Source: Actinomycetes bacterium
Lineage (GTDB): Bacteria; Actinomycetota; Actinomycetes; Mycobacteriales; Mycobacteriaceae
Direction of reading: 5' to 3'
DNA length: 32,609 nt
NCBI GenBank assembly: GCA_023404955.1
Contig: JAEXZY010000088.1
Coordinates: forward strand, 1 to 32,609
Below are positions 22,414 through 30,180 of the stretch, one piece after another. Position 1 is the first letter of the stretch. Each line of letters begins with the position of its first letter. The translations under genes and the position numbers were made by a program. Below the pieces are notes generated by a model, which saw nothing but the letters and a program-made list of their open reading frames with translations, had not been told where the DNA came from and made no database searches.

Positions 22414-23816
22414 GAGGCGGCCAGTGCCCGTAACGGCGAGCGGGTGACGTCGAGCGGGATCACCCGGCCGGCGTCGTCCATCATGCCGACCGACTGCAAC
22501 CAGCGCTCGAACTCCGGCGCCGGCCGCAGCCCGAGCGTGCGCCGGGTCACCAGGACGTCGTGGAACGACAGGCTCTGGTAGCCGAGCATCACGTCGTCGG
22601 CGCCCGGCACGGTGATCACGAACGCCACCCCGGCCGCGGCGAGCAGCGTGAGCAGCGTGTCCATGTCGTTCTGATCGGCCTCGGCGTGGTTGGTGTAGCA
22701 GACGTCGACACCCATCGGCAGGCCGAGCAGCTTGCCGCAGAAGTGGTCCTCCAGGCCGGCGCGCACGATCTGCTTGCCGTCGTAGAGGTATTCCGGGCCG
22801 ATGAACCCGACGACGGTGTTGACCAGCAGCGGCTGCAGATCGCGCGCCACCGCGTACGCCCGCGTCTCGAGGGTCTGCTGATCGACGGGCTTCCCGCCGG
22901 TGCCCAGATGGGTGCCCGAACTCAGCGCCGACCCCTGCCCGGTCTCCAGGTACATGACGTTGCTGCCGACGGTGCCGCGCCCGAGGGAGCGGGCCGCCTC
23001 GTTGCCTTCGCGCAGCACCGCGAGGTTCACGCCGAACGCGGTGTTCGCGCCCTCGGTGCCCGCGATCGATTGGAACACCAGGTCGACGGGCACGCCCTGT
23101 TCGATCAGGCCGATCGTCGTCGTCACATGCGAGAGCACGCAGGACTGCACCGGGATGTCGTAGCGGGCGCGGATCGAGTCGAGCAGGTGCAGCAGATCGG
23201 CGGTGGCATGCGGTGAATCGGTCGCGGGGTTGATGCCGATCACGGCGTCGCCGCAGCCGAGCAACAGCCCGTCCAGGACGGCGGCCGCGATGCCCCGCGG
23301 GTCGTCGGTCGGATGGTTGGGCTGGAGCCGGGTGGCCAGCGTGCCGGGGGTGCCGACGGTGGTGCGGAACGCAGCGCTGACCTCGGTCGCGGCCGCGACG
23401 GCGATCAGATCCTGATTCCGCATGATCTTGCTGACCGCCGCCACCATCTCGGGCGTCAACCCCGGCGCGACCGCCGCGATCCGTGCCGCGCCGTCGTCAC
23501 GCGCCGCGGCGTCGAGAAGCCAGTCCCGCAGCCCACCCACGGTGAGGTGGGAGACCGCCGAAAACGCCTGTCTCTCATGGCTGTCGATGATGAGACGGGT
23601 CACCTCATCGGTCTCGTAGGGCACGACGAGCTCGGTGAGGAAGGTGTCCAGCGAGAGGTCGGCCAAAGCCCATGCCGCAGCGGCACGTTCGGCGTCGCTG
23701 TCGGCGGCGCACCCCGCGAGCTGGTCGCCCGACCGCAGCGGGGTGGCCTTGGCCATCAGGTCGACCAGCCCGTCGAAGCTGTAGGTCGTACCCGAAACTT
23801 GTTGGTGGAACTTCAC
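22410..23816 (-). CDS. eutB: Ethanolamine ammonia-lyase, large subunit
   Basis: The catalytic TIM-barrel subunit of ethanolamine ammonia-lyase, 468 residues. Recognised segments include FDGLVDLMAKATPLRSGDQLAG at the start, GINPATDSPHATADLLHLLD, QSCVLSHVTTTIGLIEQGVPVDLVFQSIAGTEGAN, and LETGQGSALSSGTHLG. Near the C-terminus are GLEDHFCGKLLGLPMGVDVCYTNHAEADQNDMDTLLTLL and the final SFHDVLVTRRTLGLRPAPEFERWL. The start is GTG at 23816, overlapping the permease stop as GTGA; longer upstream starts read into the permease and were rejected. The enzyme needs adenosylcobalamin; no EutA-type reactivating factor is encoded in the window. Confidence 0.97.
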   Translation of the reverse strand: MKFHQQVSGTTYSFDGLVDLMAKATPLRSGDQLAGCAADSDAERAAAAWALADLSLDTFLTELVVPYETDEVTRLIIDSHERQAFSAVSHLTVGGLRDWLLDAAARDDGAARIAAVAPGLTPEMVAAVSKIMRNQDLIAVAAATEVSAAFRTTVGTPGTLATRLQPNHPTDDPRGIAAAVLDGLLLGCGDAVIGINPATDSPHATADLLHLLDSIRARYDIPVQSCVLSHVTTTIGLIEQGVPVDLVFQSIAGTEGANTAFGVNLAVLREGNEAARSLGRGTVGSNVMYLETGQGSALSSGTHLGTGGKPVDQQTLETRAYAVARDLQPLLVNTVVGFIGPEYLYDGKQIVRAGLEDHFCGKLLGLPMGVDVCYTNHAEADQNDMDTLLTLLAAAGVAFVITVPGADDVMLGYQSLSFHDVLVTRRTLGLRPAPEFERWLQSVGMMDDAGRVIPLDVTRSPLRALAAS

Positions 23817-25243
23817 GTCAGCCCCTTCTCCGCCCGGGCGAGCATCGCGAACTCCTCGTCGGGCGAGTTGGCCACCAGCCGGTGCCGACTGACGAGTGCG
23901 AAGTACAGCAGGAACAGCGCGAACACGCCGAGGCAGCACAGCGCGGCGATGGTGTCGACGAGGAACGTCGCGATCACCGCCAGCGATGCGATCACCAATG
24001 CGAATCCGGTGGTCGCCACGCCGCCGGGGGTGCGGTAGGGCCGCGGCATGTTCGGTTCGCGCCGGCGCAGCACGATGTGGCTGACCGTCATCAGCACGTA
24101 GCTGACCGCGGCACCGAACACCGCCATGTTCAGCAGCAGATCACCCTTGCCCGTCAACGACAGGGCGAAGCCGATCAGGCCGGGCACGATCAGCGCCAGC
24201 GTCGGCGCCTTGCGCGAGTTGGTCACCGACAGCGCGGTCGGCAGGTAGCCGGCCCGCGACAGCGCGAACAGCTGCCGGGAGTAGGCGTAGATGATCGAGA
24301 AGAAGCTGGCGATCAGCCCGGCCAGCCCGATGTAGTTGACGACGGTGGCCGCAGTGCTGCTGCCCAGCGCCTCGACCAGGGGGTTGCCGGACTCCGACAT
24401 CGCGGCGGCGCCGCCGGCACCGGTGGCCAGCACGAGCACCCCGACGCAGGTCACCAGCAGCACACCCATCGCGGCGATGATGCCGCGCGGCACGTTGCGC
24501 TCCGGGTTCGCCGTCTCCTCCGCCGCCAGCGGCACGCCCTCGATCGCGAGGAAGAACCAGATCGCGAACGGGATGGCGGCCCAGATGCCGAGGTAGCCGT
24601 ACGGCAGCAACGACGACGCACCTGCGGCGTCGGTGGGTGCGATGTCGGTGAGGTTGGCGGCATCGAAACTGCCGGCCGCGGCGACCGCGAACACCAGCAG
24701 GCCGACCAGGGCGACCGCGGTGATCACGAACATCACCTTGAGCGCCTCACCGACGCCCGAGAGGTGGATGCCGATGAAGATCGTATAGGCGGCCAGGTAC
24801 ACCCACCAGCCGTTCTGAATACCGAAGAGCCCCAACGATTCCACGTATGCGCCGATGAACGTGGCGATGGCGGCGGGGGCGATCGAGTATTCGATCAGGA
24901 TCGCGGTGCCGGTCGCGAACCCGCCCCACGGCCCGAGGGCGCGGCGGGCGAAGGTGTAGCCGCCGCCAGCCGCGGGCAGCGCCGAGGACAGCTCGGCCAT
25001 GCCGAGCACCAGGGCCAGATACATCGCGGCGATGATGACCGCGGCGATCGCCAGTCCGCCGAAGCCGCCGTGGCCGAGGCCGAAGTTCCAGCCGGAGTAG
25101 TCGCCGGAGACGACGTAGCTGACGCCGAGCCCGGCGAGCAGCAGCCAGCCGGCGCTCCCCTGCTTCAGCTGGCGACGGGCCAGGTACTCATCGGATTCTG
25201 TGTGTTCTGCGACGCTCTGCCGCGGGTTGGTAGGCATAGACAT
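23813..25243 (-). CDS. eat: Ethanolamine permease, APC superfamily
   Basis: A 476-residue amino acid-polyamine-organocation (APC) transporter with about 12 hydrophobic segments, of the ethanolamine permease (Eat) type. The N-terminus LKQGSAGWLLLAGLGVSYVVSGDYSGWNFGL, then SSALPAAGGGYTFARRALGPWGG and FAIWFFLAIEGVPLAAEETANPERNVPRG, are characteristic of this family. It lies directly upstream of eutB with a GTGA overlap, which supports ethanolamine as substrate. The ATG at 25243 (MSMPTN) was used; an ATG at 25237 is equally possible. It probably has its own promoter, because a terminator lies between it and the aldehyde dehydrogenase gene. Confidence 0.93.
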   Translation of the reverse strand: MSMPTNPRQSVAEHTESDEYLARRQLKQGSAGWLLLAGLGVSYVVSGDYSGWNFGLGHGGFGGLAIAAVIIAAMYLALVLGMAELSSALPAAGGGYTFARRALGPWGGFATGTAILIEYSIAPAAIATFIGAYVESLGLFGIQNGWWVYLAAYTIFIGIHLSGVGEALKVMFVITAVALVGLLVFAVAAAGSFDAANLTDIAPTDAAGASSLLPYGYLGIWAAIPFAIWFFLAIEGVPLAAEETANPERNVPRGIIAAMGVLLVTCVGVLVLATGAGGAAAMSESGNPLVEALGSSTAATVVNYIGLAGLIASFFSIIYAYSRQLFALSRAGYLPTALSVTNSRKAPTLALIVPGLIGFALSLTGKGDLLLNMAVFGAAVSYVLMTVSHIVLRRREPNMPRPYRTPGGVATTGFALVIASLAVIATFLVDTIAALCCLGVFALFLLYFALVSRHRLVANSPDEEFAMLARAEKGLT

Positions 25244-25279
25244 CCATCTCTATCCGGGTGATGTTTCGAGAGCTTTAAA

Positions 25280-25295
25280 GGTCGGTTATCCGACC
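25280..25295. promoter_or_regulatory. Perfect palindrome upstream of the ethanolamine permease gene
   Basis: GGTCGG-TTAT-CCGACC, a 6-bp perfect inverted repeat, lies 37 bases before the permease ATG in an AT-rich pocket, flanked by TTTAAA on one side and ATAAAA on the other. It could be an operator for the eut genes or a second weak hairpin after the aldehyde dehydrogenase terminator. Confidence 0.5.
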
Positions 25296-25310
25296 ATAAA
25301 AGATGGCCGG

Positions 25311-25344
25311 AAAAACCCCGGCACGGATCGCTCCGCACCGGGGT
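25311..25344 (-). terminator. Intrinsic terminator after the aldehyde dehydrogenase gene
   Basis: Read on the minus strand, ACCCCGG and CCGGGGT form a 7-bp stem enclosing a CGGA/TCCG inner stem, followed at once by a run of five T (the first shared with the stem). It begins 24 bases past the aldehyde dehydrogenase stop and is the clearest canonical terminator in the window. Confidence 0.85.
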
Positions 25345-25367
25345 CTGACCTACCGGCGGGCCCGGCC

Positions 25368-26891
<1,524 letters not shown>

Positions 26892-26950
26892 GGTGGTACT
26901 CCTGCTCGTGTGGTGTGCGTCACTGAACCTGATCGCAACCTACGCGCATC

Positions 26951-26970
26951 ACCGTTGCAGCACGGTTGCA
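26951..26970. promoter_or_regulatory. Candidate regulator site upstream of the aldehyde dehydrogenase gene
   Basis: GTTGCA occurs twice (26954-26959 and 26965-26970), 11 bp apart, about one helical turn. The same stretch contains the inverted repeat ACCGT-N6-ACGGT (26951-26966). A minus-strand TAGGTT at 26942-26937 is a possible -10 (TANNNT), placing the repeats over the -35 zone. The adjacent GAF-domain regulator is the natural candidate to bind here. Confidence 0.45.
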
Positions 26971-26981
26971 TCGATCGGGCG

Positions 26982-28310
26982 TCAACCCAGTTCGTAGTCG
27001 ATTCCGGCGAGATGGCCCCGCGCGTGTGCCCGCGCGACCGCGTTCAGCCCGGAGCAGTCCCGCAGCACCTGCCAGCCGTCGCGGTCGTCGCGGCCCTCGG
27101 GTAGATCGAGCCAGCGCCGGAGTAGATCGGCGCGGCCCCGGCGACTCTCGGCGAGCACCGCTTCGCGCAGCGTGGTCGACAACGCGGTACGCAACCGGGC
27201 CACCGCCGGGGACACCGACTGACGCAGCAGCGGTCCCGAGTACCGATCCAGCGCGGTCTCGACGTCACCGGCGTCCAGCGCGTCGAATACCTCGCCGATG
27301 TCGCTGGTGATCGGTGCGAGCAACCGGTAGGGCCGCGAGCCGAGGTTCTCGGCGCCGATGACCTTGCGCAGCCGCGACATCTCCGCGCGCACGGTCACGA
27401 CGTCGAGGTCCTTGTCGTCGAGCAGGACGGCGAGGTGGTCTGCGGACAGCCCCTCCGGATGCCGGCTCAGCAACACGAGGATGTCGGCGTGCCGGCCCGT
27501 CAGATAGGTGGCCTGCAGGTGTCCGTAAGCATCGGAGGTCACCCAGCGGGGGCGGTCACCCCCGAGGACCACGAGGTGCGGCTTGCGTGCGGCCGGCTCC
27601 GCGCCGATGCCTGCGACCCGTAGCAGCGCCAGATGGTTCTCCACGGCGACCGCGGTGGCCCGCACGAGGGCCAAGGTCTGCGCCGACGCCACCTGCGCAT
27701 CACCGGTCAGGTCTATCGCGCCCAGCAGTGCCCCGGTGGTCGGATCGTGCACCGGCGCGGCGGTGCAACTCCATGGCTGCACGATGCGGGAGAAATGTTC
27801 GGAACCGTGGATCTGGAGTTCCCGGTCCAGGGCCAGCGCGGTGCCGGGGGCGTTGGTGCCCGCACCGCGCTCGCTCCAGTCGGCGCCGGGCACGAAGTTC
27901 ATCGCCTCGGCGCGCCGGCATGCGTTCGGGTCGCCCTCGACCCAGAGCAGCGTGCCGTCGGCCGCGCTGACCGCGACGACGACCCCGGAATCGACGGCGT
28001 CGTTGACCAGCAGCCGACGGATGACCGGCAGCGCTGGGGCCAACGGGTGGGTGTCGCGCAGCCGCGCGATCGCGGAGACCGCCTCGGCAGGCCGAGCGCC
28101 GTGGAAATCCGGGTCGACGCCGATGGCGCGACTGCGCTCCCAGCTCTGCGCGACGACCGGCCGAACCGACGAGTTCAGGTCGTCGGCGTCGACCTCGCCG
28201 GCGAGGAACAGCTCGTGGACGGTACGCAGCGTCGCCGACGACGGACGGGTGCCAGCCCGTCCGTTCATGCTCTTCGCAGTTGCCACGAGGCGATCCTTTG
28301 TGTCCGCCAT
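26982..28310 (-). CDS. AcoR-like GAF-domain transcriptional regulator with C-terminal winged-helix-type domain
   Basis: A 442-residue regulator. The N-terminal segment VRPVVAQSWERSRAIGVDPD and the GAF domain (about 85-205, with GAGTNAPGTALALDRELQIHGSEHF and APVHDPTTGALLGAIDLTGDAQ) match the sensory half of AcoR-type activators. No sigma-54 AAA+ domain follows. Instead residues ~265-330 (HLQATYLTGRHADILVLLSRHPEGL, then DVVTVRAEMSRLRKVIGAE and RPYRLLAPI) look like a winged-helix DNA-binding domain. Such proteins are common beside ExaC-type aldehyde dehydrogenase genes in actinobacteria. The ATG at 28310 (MADTKDR) was preferred; a GTG at 28322 is possible. It probably senses an aldehyde, alcohol or ethanolamine and controls the downstream genes. 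Confidence 0.86.
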   Translation of the reverse strand: MADTKDRLVATAKSMNGRAGTRPSSATLRTVHELFLAGEVDADDLNSSVRPVVAQSWERSRAIGVDPDFHGARPAEAVSAIARLRDTHPLAPALPVIRRLLVNDAVDSGVVVAVSAADGTLLWVEGDPNACRRAEAMNFVPGADWSERGAGTNAPGTALALDRELQIHGSEHFSRIVQPWSCTAAPVHDPTTGALLGAIDLTGDAQVASAQTLALVRATAVAVENHLALLRVAGIGAEPAARKPHLVVLGGDRPRWVTSDAYGHLQATYLTGRHADILVLLSRHPEGLSADHLAVLLDDKDLDVVTVRAEMSRLRKVIGAENLGSRPYRLLAPITSDIGEVFDALDAGDVETALDRYSGPLLRQSVSPAVARLRTALSTTLREAVLAESRRGRADLLRRWLDLPEGRDDRDGWQVLRDCSGLNAVARAHARGHLAGIDYELG

Positions 28311-28365
28311 CACACCGACCACTACCCTATCCCACTGGCAGCAGCGGAACCCCGCTCAAACCGTA

Positions 28366-28410
28366 CTGTGCGACCCCCGGTCGGCTCCCCTCCTCGCGGG
28401 GGTCGCACAG
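28366..28410 (-). terminator. Long perfect hairpin downstream of esxT
   Basis: CTGTGCGACCCCCG and CGGGGGTCGCACAG form a 14-bp perfect stem with a 17-base loop, 14 bases past the esxT stop. No T-run follows on the minus strand, but mycobacterial terminators often lack one. It separates ESX-4 transcription from the regulator gene of the ethanolamine island. Confidence 0.7.
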
Positions 28411-28424
28411 CGCTCGGCGGGGTG

Positions 28425-28721
28425 TCACGCACCCCAGGCGCGGGCGGCGGTGCGGTCGGTCGCCGCGACGTCGTCGGCTCCGTCGCGCACCGCATCACCC
28501 AGGCGAAACAGGATGTCGTTGAGCGCCGCCGCGGATTGCTCCCACCGCGCCTGCTCGACCTGGTACGCCTCGGCGGCGTCGCGGGTCCAGACCTGCTGTA
28601 GCGGCGCGATCTGCGTGCGCAGATCGTCCAGCGCGGCATTGAAGCGGGCCGACGTCGCGTGGATCTGCTGACGGATCGTGTGCTCGATGGCGGCGAAATC
28701 GTAGGACAACATCGGGTCCAT
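28425..28721 (-). CDS. esxT: ESX-4 substrate EsxT (WXG100 family)
   Basis: A 98-residue WXG100-family protein secreted with EsxU by the ESX-4 type VII system. The sequence MDPMLSYDFAAIEHTIRQQIH, ARFNAALDDLRTQIAPLQQVW and LNDILFRLGDAVRDGADDVAATDR aligns by eye with M. tuberculosis EsxT (Rv3444c). The helix-turn position reads W45-T-R47 rather than W-x-G. The ATG at 28721 follows a strong GAGGAG ribosome-binding site, 11 bases after the esxU stop. No C-terminal YxxxD/E is visible. It is the last gene of the ESX-4 transcript before the hairpin. Confidence 0.95.
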   Translation of the reverse strand: MDPMLSYDFAAIEHTIRQQIHATSARFNAALDDLRTQIAPLQQVWTRDAAEAYQVEQARWEQSAAALNDILFRLGDAVRDGADDVAATDRTAARAWGA

Positions 28722-28732
28722 GTCGGTCTCCT

Positions 28733-29065
28733 CTACAGGTGAGCGGTCGCAGAACCGATGGCCTGGGCATGGCTGTCGGTGACGTGGCGCAGGGTGCGCT
28801 CGTTGTCGCGGATGGTTTCGGCGATGCGCTGCAGCGCGGCGTGCAGCCGTAGCGACTCGGCGTTCCAGCGGTCGACCACGTCGCGGAACCGGGTGGCTGC
28901 GACGCCACCCCACACCGAGGCGGGCACGCTGCTCATCTCACCGATGAACGAGGCCAGCATGGCGCGGATCTCCTCGTTGCGGGCGTCGATCTTTCCGGCC
29001 ACCGCGGCCATGAGGTCGAAGTCGGTGGCGAGCGCTCCACCGGCGGCTCCTGACGGGATCGGCAT
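28733..29065 (-). CDS. esxU: ESX-4 substrate EsxU (WXG100 family)
   Basis: A 110-residue WXG100 protein, partner of EsxT. It shows TDFDLMAAVAGKIDARNEEIRAML, the W52-G-G54 turn in PASVWGGVAATRF, and DVVDRWNAESLRLHAALQRIAETIRDNERTLR, close to M. tuberculosis EsxU (Rv3445c). The ATG at 29065 follows AAAGGA by about 7 bases. A 74-base gap separates it from the Rv3446c-type gene, so a separate esxU-esxT promoter is possible, though none stood out. No YxxxD/E tail is seen. Confidence 0.95.
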   Translation of the reverse strand: MPIPSGAAGGALATDFDLMAAVAGKIDARNEEIRAMLASFIGEMSSVPASVWGGVAATRFRDVVDRWNAESLRLHAALQRIAETIRDNERTLRHVTDSHAQAIGSATAHL

Positions 29066-29139
29066 CGCAGATCCTTTCTATCGGGTTGGTGTTACACAGA
29101 ATTGGACGCACCGGTGGCTGCATCGGTTCCATGAGGTTG

Positions 29140-30180
29140 TCAACCGAGCGCACGGGCGCTGCGCACCGCGCGGGCACACACTTCCTCGACGGTTTCGGTG
29201 TGGGCGGGCGCACTCTGGCAACCGATGGCGATTCGAACCTCCTTGTCCCCGATCACCGCCCACAGGGTCTGGCTGCCGTCGCGTAGCTCCCGGTACGTCA
29301 CCGCCGGGCGGCCGCCGGCCACGGCGTCGGGCTGGAAGTCGACGAACACCCCGGCGGGCGCGGATGTGATTGCCCGGCGCAGGGATTCGGCGATGTCGGC
29401 GCGGTCGGCGCGGCCCAGCGACTGCGTCAGGTGCACCGCGGGCAAACCGTTCGGTGCGGCGATCCGCACCCGCGCCGAACCGGGCCCCGAGGTGATGCGC
29501 TCAGCGGTCCAGTCGGCGGGCACCTCGATCGCCACCCTGCCCTCGGTGAGTACGCGCCACTGCCCGGGTGCGCGGTCTGGCAGCAGCCACGGTAGCGCGC
29601 ACGAGAGTGCCGCCGCCGCGGCCACGGCGGCGAGCACCGGCCGGCGGATACGGAACCGCGCCGTCTGCAGCGTCGCTGCCACCGCGGCCTCGACGTCGTC
29701 GCGCCGGCTGAGGCGGCAGGTGCCGGTGGGCGGCGCGGCGACTCCCGGCGGTACGTCGATCAACGCCCCATCCGGCAAGGCGTCATCGTCACGATCACGC
29801 ACGCGGACAGGCCGGCCGGGCTCGGTGACCACCACGACGTCGTCCGAGATCTCTGTGACAGACACGTCCAGCGCGGCGCTCAGCAGTGGTCCCCGCTGGA
29901 ACACCCGCACGTCGTCGGCGACTGCACCGGCGGCGTCGGTCACGACCGCCGTCCAGCGGGCCGGCCACCAGCTCGGCATTACCACCGCGAGTGATCGCGT
30001 CCGACCCCGCGCCGCCATGGCGAGCACCTCGCGCAGCACGTCGGCGACCTCGACCACGCGGTCGTCCACCACCGTGAGCCGGTCCCCCACGCCGGCGACG
30101 GCGGCTTCTGCCAACGCCGCCGGCGGGGTGCCCGGCCCGCGCACCGTCACCGGGCCGACCTCGACGACAACAGGTGTCAC
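29140..30180 (-). CDS. Type VII secretion-associated protein, Rv3446c family
   Basis: A 346-residue ESX-4 locus protein of the Rv3446c family, whose exact function is not established. The N-terminal ~185 residues (VVVEVGPVTVRGPG, SLAVVMPSWWPARW) look like an actin/ASKHA-like cytoplasmic part. A single hydrophobic segment at about 200-220 (PVLAAVAAAAALSCALPWLL) follows, then an extracytoplasmic C-terminal domain (WRVLTEGRVAIEVPADWTAERIT to the end), which is the named Rv3446c C-terminal domain. The GTG at 30180 was chosen because it overlaps the eccC4 stop as GTGA; in-frame codons further upstream lie inside eccC4. This order, eccC4 to Rv3446c to esxU to esxT, is that of M. tuberculosis. Confidence 0.88.
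   Translation of the reverse strand: MTPVVVEVGPVTVRGPGTPPAALAEAAVAGVGDRLTVVDDRVVEVADVLREVLAMAARGRTRSLAVVMPSWWPARWTAVVTDAAGAVADDVRVFQRGPLLSAALDVSVTEISDDVVVVTEPGRPVRVRDRDDDALPDGALIDVPPGVAAPPTGTCRLSRRDDVEAAVAATLQTARFRIRRPVLAAVAAAAALSCALPWLLPDRAPGQWRVLTEGRVAIEVPADWTAERITSGPGSARVRIAAPNGLPAVHLTQSLGRADRADIAESLRRAITSAPAGVFVDFQPDAVAGGRPAVTYRELRDGSQTLWAVIGDKEVRIAIGCQSAPAHTETVEEVCARAVRSARALG

Noticed and set aside
23672..25261. A 529-codon plus-strand open frame opposite eutB and the permease
   Set aside because: Hydrophilic Arg/Gln/His/Asp-rich translation opposite a 12-helix transporter; an expected shadow of a membrane protein gene.
28311..28424. A small gene between the regulator and esxT
   Set aside because: The interval is filled mostly by the 14-bp hairpin and a smaller AGCGG/CCGCT stem; no start with a ribosome-binding site and family-like product was found.
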